Assembly (NCBI GenBank): GCA_030695565.1
Contig: JAUYRZ010000122.1
Location: 1-45,380, forward strand
Source: Archangium sp.
GTDB taxonomy: Bacteria > Myxococcota > Myxococcia > Myxococcales > Myxococcaceae
Length of the DNA stretch: 45,380 bases
Direction of reading: 5' to 3'
The notes under the pieces were generated by a model, which made no database searches, had not been told where the DNA came from, and was given only the letters and a program-made list of their open reading frames with translations. Shown here one piece after another: positions 23,039 through 32,330 of the stretch. The translations under genes and the position numbers were made by a program. The stretch's first letter is position 1. The number at the start of each line of letters is the position of its first letter.

Positions 23039-23917
23039 ATGCCCGCCGTGAACATCACCCTCGATCAAGCGCGCACCCTCGACGCCTTCTCCCGCGAAGG
23101 CACCTTGCAGGCTGCGGCGAGGAAGCTGCACAAGGGCCACCCCGCGGTGCTCTACGCGCTCAAACAACTCGAGCTGCAGACCGGCCTCGCGCTGTTCGAT
23201 CGCACCGGCTACCGCACCCGGCTCACCTCGGCGGGCGACGCGGTGTTGCGGCACTGCCGGGTGATGCTGGAGGCCGAACGCGCGCTGGAGGCGACCTGCA
23301 CGGTGCTGCAGTCGGGTTGGGAGCCGGTGTTGCGCGTGGTGTTCGACGCCATCGTGCCGCTCGCGCCGGTGCTCGAGGTGGTCAAGCAGGTGCGGGAGCA
23401 GGGCGCGCCCACCAAGGTGATGCTCTCGGTCGATTCACTCAGCGGCGTGGAGCAGCGCTTCACCGACGAGCGCGCGCAGGTGATGGTCTCGGTGTTGCCC
23501 CACACGCCGCTCGACGGCCTCACCATGTACGAGCTGCCCCGCCTCAAGGCGCGCCTGGTCGCGCACCGTCGTCATCCGTTGAGCAAACGGGCACGCGTCA
23601 CCCGGGAAGAATTGAGCGAGCACGTGCTGCTCACCGTGCGTGGCAGTGATCCACGACTTCACCTCGCCACCGCCGAGCTCGACACGCAGAGCACCGTGCA
23701 CCTGCCCGATTTTCATTCGAAGAAGGCGGCCATTCTCGACGGCATCGGCTTCGGCTGGTTGCCGGAGTGGTTGATCGAACGTGAACTCGAGAAGGGTGAA
23801 CTGCGGCCGCTCCAGTTGGCGCGGGGCGCGGTGCATGTGTTCGAGCCGAGGGTGTTCACCCGGGGGCCGCTGGGCCGCGCTGGAGCAGCCTTGCTCCACC
23901 AGCTTCTCAATCCCTGA
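23039..23917 (+). CDS. LysR-type transcriptional regulator
   Basis: 292 residues, typical LysR length. Winged helix-turn-helix at about 7-66 (TLDQARTLDAFSREGTLQAA, then LKQLELQTGLALFDRTGYRT). A substrate-binding-type effector domain follows (about 92-290). The gene is divergent from hmgA-hppD with only 76 bp between, so by the usual LysR arrangement it likely controls that operon in response to a tyrosine-pathway intermediate. The effector is not deducible. An internal GTG at 23048 is an alternative start and would remove only three residues. Confidence 0.9.
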   Translation: MPAVNITLDQARTLDAFSREGTLQAAARKLHKGHPAVLYALKQLELQTGLALFDRTGYRTRLTSAGDAVLRHCRVMLEAERALEATCTVLQSGWEPVLRVVFDAIVPLAPVLEVVKQVREQGAPTKVMLSVDSLSGVEQRFTDERAQVMVSVLPHTPLDGLTMYELPRLKARLVAHRRHPLSKRARVTREELSEHVLLTVRGSDPRLHLATAELDTQSTVHLPDFHSKKAAILDGIGFGWLPEWLIERELEKGELRPLQLARGAVHVFEPRVFTRGPLGRAGAALLHQLLNP

Positions 23918-24015
23918 GAGCAGCGCGCGCAGATTCGTCAGTTAAATCATATGCTTGAGACTATTCCGCACGGGGTCCCTGCATCGTTCACACTTTTTCA
24001 GGTACACATCTCGTC

Positions 24016-24576
24016 ATGTTGGATGACACCCGGCTGGACGGAAAGCTCCTGGAGTTGTCACGAGAACTGATGGTTCGCTCGTTGGTGCCTGGGTTCGGCA
24101 TCGCTGACGCGTTCACCATGAAGGGCATCGACGAGGCCGGGCGACCGGGTTTGTTCGCCGCCGTTCTCCTCGCGCCCGGGAAGATCGCCGAGCTCGAGAC
24201 GCTCACCACGTTCCGCCAGCTGCTCACGCAGCGCCTCAAACAGCTCGACACGCGCACGCCGGCGTGGCCGATCGTGGTGCAGGCCGCGCCCGAGGTGATC
24301 GACGCTCAGAACGTCGTGCCCGGTGGCCGTGAATACTTTCAGCAGGTGAAGACCGAGCTGGTCGCTCGCACCGCGCGCATGAAGCAGCGCGTGTCGGTCT
24401 CGCAGATGCCGGTGGTTCGGCTCGCTCCTGAAGCGAAGGCGTCGAAGCCCATGGTGAAGGCGGCTCCCGCTGCAACGGCGAAGCGCCCCGCAGCTCCGGC
24501 GCGCAAGGCGACCACCGCGGCTCGCCGCTCGGCGCCGGCTCGTTCGTCTGCACGCACCGCGCGCGCGCGCCGCTGA
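24016..24576 (+). CDS. Unknown protein with histone H1-like basic tail
   Basis: 186 residues. The first about 128 residues look globular (DTRLDGKLLELSRELMVRSL, and FRQLLTQRLKQLDTR). The last about 55 are Ala, Pro, Lys and Arg rich (VKAAPAATAKRPAAP, then ARSSARTARARR), like the tails of eukaryotic H1 and of bacterial DNA-binding proteins such as AlgP. Nucleic-acid binding by the tail is an inference. No signal peptide. Upstream (23918-24015) is AT-rich with CATATG and a T5 run, which suggests its own promoter. Convergent with the next gene; only 3 bp separate the stops. Family unknown. Confidence 0.7.
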   Translation: MLDDTRLDGKLLELSRELMVRSLVPGFGIADAFTMKGIDEAGRPGLFAAVLLAPGKIAELETLTTFRQLLTQRLKQLDTRTPAWPIVVQAAPEVIDAQNVVPGGREYFQQVKTELVARTARMKQRVSVSQMPVVRLAPEAKASKPMVKAAPAATAKRPAAPARKATTAARRSAPARSSARTARARR

Positions 24577-24579
24577 CCG

Positions 24580-25716
24580 TTACGACTGGCGGAACACCCG
24601 ATGCGTGGGCACTGCCGCTTCTTCGAGCGTGCCCAGCACCGCGCCCACCGCCCAGTTGAGCGGTGGCACCCGATGTTTGACCCACAGTGACGAAGGGCCC
24701 GCCACCGCGCCGAGCCGCGCTTTGGGTTCCTCCGAGGTGCGGCCCATCGACGCTGAAGCGCTCCTCCACGCGATGGCCTGCTCGATGACCGAGATGAGCA
24801 GCCGCAGATAGAGCGGCGCCTCCACGCTCTTGTCGTAGCCGAGGTAGTAGCCGACGCAGACGTCCTGGCTCTCGAGGCACACGCCGAACGCGTCGAGCTG
24901 GCCGTCTTTCTCGAGACCAAACATCGCGCAGGAATCAGGCAGCCGGCGTTTGAGCTCGACGAAGAACTTCCCCGACAAACGCAGCGGCCGCACGTCGGCG
25001 TTGGCCCACACCTGGCCGTAGAGCGCGTCGAGCCGCGCTTCGTTCGCTTCGAGCTCCGCCACGTTCAGCTCACGCGCGCGATAGCCGCCGGCCTCGAGCT
25101 GCTGCAGCGTCTTCTTCACGGCGCGCCGCGGATTCGAGCTCAAGCTGGCGAGGTAATCATCGAGCGACTTCCACCCGGGCTCGAGGGTCAGCTGCATGTC
25201 GGCGCCCGACGGCGCGAGCTGATAGCCCTGCTGGCGCAGGGTGAGCTCGTGCGCCTCGGTCACCGCGTCCTTGATGAAGGACACGTTCACCACGCCTTCG
25301 GACTTCTCGAAGCGGCGAAGCCTGTCCATCAGGCGCATCGCTTCCCGCCACACCAGGTCCGCGTCGGCGCCAGGCCGCATCACGAGACCGGTGTCGCCCC
25401 AACCCACCAGACTGCCCAGCACCAGCGCCCGTTCGTCGAGCAGCTGCGTGAGTCCGCTCAACGGCACGCTCGCTGCGACCGCCGCGCGGCCTTCGACGCG
25501 GACCAGTTGCATGCAGAGCGCCGCGATCGCTTCTTCACCGCGGTACATCAGCGCGTAGCGGGGCGAGACGTTCGCCGGGAGCGCCTGCTCGAGCGCGGTG
25601 AGGAAGGGCGCCTGCATGAAGACGCTCGCGTCGTGGGTGAGCTCGTTCCACGCGGCGGCGTCGAGGTGGGCGATGCGTTCAGCGAGAGCGAACTGCACGT
25701 TCCGGGTCGGTCGCAT
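24580..25716 (-). CDS. FemAB/GNAT-like acyltransferase-type protein
   Basis: 378 residues. The N-terminal part (ASVFMQAPFLTALEQALP, then SPRYALMYRGEEAIAALC) and the C-terminal pattern GYYLGYDKSVEAPLYLRLL followed by GRTSEEPKARLGA are typical of double GNAT, FemAB-like proteins, in which aminoacyl or acyl groups are transferred to cell-wall precursors or other acceptors. The substrate cannot be read. The ATG at 25716 is chosen because the 118 codons upstream in the same frame show no conservation and cross a REP-like repeat. A short frame (25679-25819) overlaps the start in another frame. Confidence 0.8.
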   Translation of the reverse strand: MRPTRNVQFALAERIAHLDAAAWNELTHDASVFMQAPFLTALEQALPANVSPRYALMYRGEEAIAALCMQLVRVEGRAAVAASVPLSGLTQLLDERALVLGSLVGWGDTGLVMRPGADADLVWREAMRLMDRLRRFEKSEGVVNVSFIKDAVTEAHELTLRQQGYQLAPSGADMQLTLEPGWKSLDDYLASLSSNPRRAVKKTLQQLEAGGYRARELNVAELEANEARLDALYGQVWANADVRPLRLSGKFFVELKRRLPDSCAMFGLEKDGQLDAFGVCLESQDVCVGYYLGYDKSVEAPLYLRLLISVIEQAIAWRSASASMGRTSEEPKARLGAVAGPSSLWVKHRVPPLNWAVGAVLGTLEEAAVPTHRVFRQS

Positions 25717-25819
25717 GCACACCCCAAGGCTCGTGCGGCGCGTCGTATTCCCTTCGTGCGCGCATGCACGCCAGCGCGCGGTTGATCTTGTTGCGGTGCC
25801 TGCGCAGGTCTTTGCGCAA
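25679..25819 (-). CDS. Possible small basic protein or gene remnant
   Basis: 46 codons from a TTG at 25819 to a TGA at 25679, too short for standard gene tables. It reads LRKDLRRHRNKINRALA, then CMRARREYDAPHEPWG, with GC-rich third positions and normal-looking composition. Upstream the frame is closed by a TGA inside the REP-like element (25850-25884), so it may be the 3' remnant of a gene cut by that element, or a small gene overlapping the FemAB-like start by 38 bp. No ATG start other than an internal one (28 residues). Low confidence. Confidence 0.25.
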   Translation of the reverse strand: MRKDLRRHRNKINRALACMRARREYDAPHEPWGVHATDPERAVRSR

Positions 25820-25849
25820 AAGACGGTGAGGTGCGCCGAAGAGGTGAGG

Positions 25850-25884
25850 CCCTCACCCCGACCGACTCCCGAAGGGAGAGGGAG
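25850..25884. repeat. REP-like element
   Basis: CCCTCACCCCGACCGACTCCC followed by GAA and GGGAGAGGGAG. It carries the CCCTCACCCC arm and half of the CCCTCTCCC palindrome seen elsewhere. It lies just after the queE stop and may be that gene's terminator. Confidence 0.65.
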
Positions 25885-25888
25885 ACGG

Positions 25889-26581
25889 CTACACGCCGCG
25901 GGCGTCCGGCTCCCAGAGGTACTTGTGCTGCTGCAGCTGAAAGCGCACCGGCAGGCGGTCGGCGATGATCCACTCGGCCAGCTGCGTGGGCTGCAGCTTG
26001 CTGAAGACCGTGGAGAACAAAATGCCGAACGGGCGCGTGTCGAGCCGGTGCTCACGGAGGAGCCCCACACTCCAGTCGTAGTCTTCGCGTGAGCCGATCA
26101 CGAACTTGAGCTCGTCGCGTGAATCCATCGACTCGAAGTTGCGCAGGTCGTTGCGGGAGACTTCTCCGGACGACGGCGTCTTCATGTCGACGATCGCGTG
26201 CACCGCGTCAGGCACTTCGCGGATGTCGATGGCGCCGCTGGTCTCGAGCAACACCGTGAGGCCCGCGTCGAGCATCGACTGCATCAACGGGTACACACCG
26301 GGCTGCAGCAGCGGCTCCCCACCCGTCACTTCGACGCGCGGGGTCTTCAGGTCGAGGATCTGCCGGAGCACCTCGGCGTTCTTCATGCGCTCGCCGCCGC
26401 GAAAGGCGAACTCCGAGTCGCAGTAGGTGCAGCGCAAATGACAGCCGGTCAGCCGCACGAAGGCGCAGAGCAGGCCCTGGTGGGAGCTCTCGCCCTGGAG
26501 AGAGAGGTAGATCTCCTTCACCATCACCGAATCGGCGGAGGCGACGCGGCGCGGTTCGATGTGGGGGCGTGCGGCAAGCAT
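25889..26581 (-). CDS. queE: 7-carboxy-7-deazaguanine synthase, radical SAM
   Basis: 230 residues. QueE makes 7-carboxy-7-deazaguanine from 6-carboxytetrahydropterin, a step towards preQ0 and queuosine. The radical SAM cluster motif is C47-x3-C51-x2-C54 in GCHLRCTYCDSE, followed by the characteristic VEVTGGEPLLQ and LETSGAIDI; FSLQGES-type start sequence (IYLSLQGESSHQG) matches the family. The start is uncertain: ATG at 26581 is used, but ATG at 26524 (MVKEIYLSLQGE) gives a more usual N-terminus. Other queuosine genes are not visible here. Confidence 0.93.
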   Translation of the reverse strand: MLAARPHIEPRRVASADSVMVKEIYLSLQGESSHQGLLCAFVRLTGCHLRCTYCDSEFAFRGGERMKNAEVLRQILDLKTPRVEVTGGEPLLQPGVYPLMQSMLDAGLTVLLETSGAIDIREVPDAVHAIVDMKTPSSGEVSRNDLRNFESMDSRDELKFVIGSREDYDWSVGLLREHRLDTRPFGILFSTVFSKLQPTQLAEWIIADRLPVRFQLQQHKYLWEPDARGV

Positions 26582-26620
26582 GACGAGGGGCCTCTACCAC
26601 GCACTGTCCAAACCTGAACT

Positions 26621-26698
26621 CCCTCTCCCATCGGGCCCATCGGGAGAGGGTGGGGGATGCCGTCGTGACAGCACCTTCTCCCCCTCGGGGAGAGGGAG
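26621..26698. repeat. Two REP-like palindromes before queE
   Basis: CCCTCTCCC/GGGAGAGGG (26621-26650, 12-nt centre) and TCTCCCC/GGGGAGA (26677-26693) lie in the 145-bp gap between the start of queE and the stop of the PilZ-Hsp70 gene. Nothing else is recognised in this gap. Confidence 0.7.
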
Positions 26699-26726
26699 CG
26701 TTGGAGGTTGGAGCTCGGGGGCGTTT

Positions 26727-29309
<2,583 letters not shown>

Positions 29310-29396
29310 GGCGGCGCGATTATGCAGGCTCTTCGCCGACGCGGCGAAGATTGAGGTGTCCTACATCCACGGAGGTTCCGCTGACTCTGGAAGCAG

Positions 29397-32120
29397 TTAC
29401 CTCGTGTCAGCGAGCGCGGCGTGGGCTGCGGCCAACCGTGCAACCGGAATGCGGAACGGGCTGCAGGAGATCGAGTCGACGCCGATGCGGTGACAGAAGG
29501 CGATGCTGCGGGGGTCACCACCGTGTTCGCCGCAGATGCCCACGCTCAGCTTGGGGTTCGTCTTGCGACCCAGCTTGATGGCCAGCTGCATCAATTGACC
29601 CACTCCCGGCTCGTCGATCGAGGTGAACGGGTTCTCGGTGAGGATGCCCTTCTCGAGGTACTCGGTGAGGAAGCCGCTCTCGGCGTCGTCGCGCGAGATG
29701 CCGAAGGTGGTCTGGGTGAGATCGTTGGTGCCGAAGCTGAAGAACTGGGCTTCGCCGGCGATCTGATCAGCCGTCAGCGCCGCGCGGGGGATCTCGATCA
29801 TCGTGCCGAATTGGTAGGGCACCTTCGTCTTGCGTTCGGCCATCACCTCGCGGGCCACGGAGACCAGCAGGGTCTGCTCGACCTTGAGCTCGTTGAGGTG
29901 AGCCACCAGCGGAATCATCACCTTGGGCAACACGGTGATGCCCTCGTTCGCGCAGTCGCACGCGGCCTCGAAGAGCGCGCGCACCTGCATCGCCACCAGC
30001 TCGGGCATGTGAATGCCCAGGCGTACGCCGCGCAGCCCGAGCATCGGGTTCTCTTCGTGGAGCGTGTCGACCGCCAGCAGCAACGTCTGCTTTTCGTGGA
30101 GCAGATCTGCCAGCGCGCGCGGGTCGCCGTCCTGCAGCCGCACCCGGGTCTCCAGCTGTGCGACCTCGTGAATGAGTGACTCCCTGCGCGGGAGGAACTC
30201 GTGCAGCGGCGGGTCGATCAACCGGATGGTGACCGGGTTGCCATCCATCGCGCGAAACAGGCCCGCGAAGTCGGCGCGCTGCATCGGCAGGAGCTTTTGG
30301 AGCAGCTCGTCACGTTCGGCGCTCTCCTTGGCGAGGATCAACCGCTGCACCAGGGGCAGCCGATCGGTCTCGAAGAACATGTGTTCGGTGCGGCACAACC
30401 CGATGCCTTCGGCGCCCAGGGCCCGCGCGCGCTCGGCGTCACGCGGGTAGTCGGCGTTCGCGTAGACCGAAAGCGTGCGGAACTCGTCGGCCCACTGCAG
30501 CAGCTCGAGCAACCAGGGATCTTCCAGCGCTGGCTGGCGGGTATCGATGCGCCCGGAGAAGACCTCGCCGGTGTTGCCGTCGAGCGAGACCTCGGTGCCT
30601 TCGAGCAGCACCACCTTGGTCAGGGTGACGATGGCCTCGCGCTTCTTCTCATCGACCTCCAGGGCGGAGACGCCCACCACCGCGGGTTTTCCGAACTGGC
30701 GGGCCACCAGGGCGGCGTGACTGGTGCGGCCACCGCGGCTGGTGATGATGCCTTTCGCGGCGAGCATGCCGTGCACGTCGTCGGGTTTGGTCTCCGCGCG
30801 GATCATGATCACGTCGCGCTTTTCCTTCGAGAGCCTGACCGCTTCGTCGGCGTCGAAGGTGAGCCGGCCCGTCGCCGCGCCCGGTGAGACGTTGAGCCCG
30901 ATGGCGATCACCCGGCCTTCTGCGCGCGCGGTCTTCACCGCCTCGGGGTCGAACTGCGGGTGGAGGAAGAAGTCGACGTGTTCCGGTTTGACGCGCATCA
31001 CTGCTTCTTTGCGGGTGATGCGGCGCTCCCTGGCGAGGTCGACGGCGATGCGCACCGCGGCGCGGGCGGTGCGTTTGGCGTCGCGGGTCTGCAGCATCCA
31101 CAACGTGCCGCGCTCCACGGTGAACTCGACGTCCTGTACCTCGCGGTAGTGCAGCTCGAGCTTGCGGGCGATCGCCGCCAGCTCGTCTGCGGCTTCGGGG
31201 AGGTCGACTCGCAGCTGAGAGAGCGGCCGGGTGGCCCGGGTGCCCGCGACCACGTCTTCACCCTGCGCGTTGAGCAGGTAGTCGCCCTCGAGCACCTTCT
31301 CGCCCGTGGAGACGTTGCGCGTGGTGGCCACGCCCGTCGCGCTGCCCGCGCCCATGTTGCCGAACACCATCGCCACGATGTTCACCGCGGTGCCGAGGTC
31401 ATCGGGGATGTGGGCCGCCTTCCGGTAGTCGCGCGCACGTTTGCCCTTCCACGAGCGGAAGACGGCTTCGGTGGCGAGGCGCAGCTGCTCCATCGGCTCT
31501 TCGGGGAAGGGCCGGCCGGCGTGTTCACGCACCAGCGTCTTGAAGCGCAGGGTGATCTCTTCGAGATCTTCGGCGGAGAGATCGGCGTCGTTCTCCACCT
31601 TGCGGCGCGCACGGAAGTCGGTGAGCACCGCCTCGAAAGGCACGTCGGGCACCTCCATCACCACGGTGCCGAACATCTGCACCAGGCGGCGGGCGGAGTC
31701 CCACGCGAAGCGCGCGTCGGAGGTGAGCTTGGCGAGACCCAGCGTCACTTCGGGGGTGAGCCCGATGTTGAGCACGGTGTCCATCATGCCGGGCATGGAG
31801 AACTTCGCGCCCGAGCGGCAGGCCACCAGCAGCGGGTTTTCGGGATCTCCGAAACGTTTGCCCGAGTGCTTCTCGAGCTTCTTGAGCGCCGCTTCGACCT
31901 GCGACCACAGGGTCTTGGGCACCGCGTCTTTGTGCAGGTACTCGCGGCAGGCTTCGGTGGTGATGATGAAGCCCGGCGGCACGGGCAACCCCAGGCGCGT
32001 CATCTCGGCGAGGTTGGCGCCTTTGCCGCCGAGCAGGGAGCGCACGTCTTCCCATTCGCGCGCGACGCGTTGGACCTTCGGCAGTTCATCGAGGCCGTAA
32101 ACCCAGCTCTTGGGCGACAT
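29397..32120 (-). CDS. ppdK: Pyruvate, phosphate dikinase
   Basis: 907 residues, the usual length. It interconverts pyruvate, ATP and Pi with phosphoenolpyruvate, AMP and PPi. Domains in order: ATP-grasp nucleotide-binding part (about 1-380, with GGKGANLAEMTRLGLPVPPG), swivelling phospho-histidine domain (H468 in GGRTSHAALVA), and PEP/pyruvate barrel (about 530-900, with C863 in GICGEHGGDP). The ATG at 32120 is preferred; the frame stays open for about 370 codons further upstream, but that part is antisense to the universal-stress/PLD gene and is not conserved in type. Probably its own transcription unit, 88 bp upstream of the PilZ-Hsp70 gene. Confidence 0.95.
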   Translation of the reverse strand: MSPKSWVYGLDELPKVQRVAREWEDVRSLLGGKGANLAEMTRLGLPVPPGFIITTEACREYLHKDAVPKTLWSQVEAALKKLEKHSGKRFGDPENPLLVACRSGAKFSMPGMMDTVLNIGLTPEVTLGLAKLTSDARFAWDSARRLVQMFGTVVMEVPDVPFEAVLTDFRARRKVENDADLSAEDLEEITLRFKTLVREHAGRPFPEEPMEQLRLATEAVFRSWKGKRARDYRKAAHIPDDLGTAVNIVAMVFGNMGAGSATGVATTRNVSTGEKVLEGDYLLNAQGEDVVAGTRATRPLSQLRVDLPEAADELAAIARKLELHYREVQDVEFTVERGTLWMLQTRDAKRTARAAVRIAVDLARERRITRKEAVMRVKPEHVDFFLHPQFDPEAVKTARAEGRVIAIGLNVSPGAATGRLTFDADEAVRLSKEKRDVIMIRAETKPDDVHGMLAAKGIITSRGGRTSHAALVARQFGKPAVVGVSALEVDEKKREAIVTLTKVVLLEGTEVSLDGNTGEVFSGRIDTRQPALEDPWLLELLQWADEFRTLSVYANADYPRDAERARALGAEGIGLCRTEHMFFETDRLPLVQRLILAKESAERDELLQKLLPMQRADFAGLFRAMDGNPVTIRLIDPPLHEFLPRRESLIHEVAQLETRVRLQDGDPRALADLLHEKQTLLLAVDTLHEENPMLGLRGVRLGIHMPELVAMQVRALFEAACDCANEGITVLPKVMIPLVAHLNELKVEQTLLVSVAREVMAERKTKVPYQFGTMIEIPRAALTADQIAGEAQFFSFGTNDLTQTTFGISRDDAESGFLTEYLEKGILTENPFTSIDEPGVGQLMQLAIKLGRKTNPKLSVGICGEHGGDPRSIAFCHRIGVDSISCSPFRIPVARLAAAHAALADTR

Positions 32121-32330
32121 GCCCTTGCAGGGTGCAATTTCTGGGGAAAGCGCTCCGCGGGGGGGAGCCTGCCAGCGGGCGTGCAAAAGCTGCGAAGTCG
32201 CGCCGGCACGCGCAGCCCGTTCACCGTCTGGAGTGATGGAAGGAAGAAGCGCCCCACCGTTCGCATCGAGCGAGAGTCGAGAGGCCACCTCACGGTGCGC
32301 TCGGGCGGAACGGTAGGGTAGACAGACACG

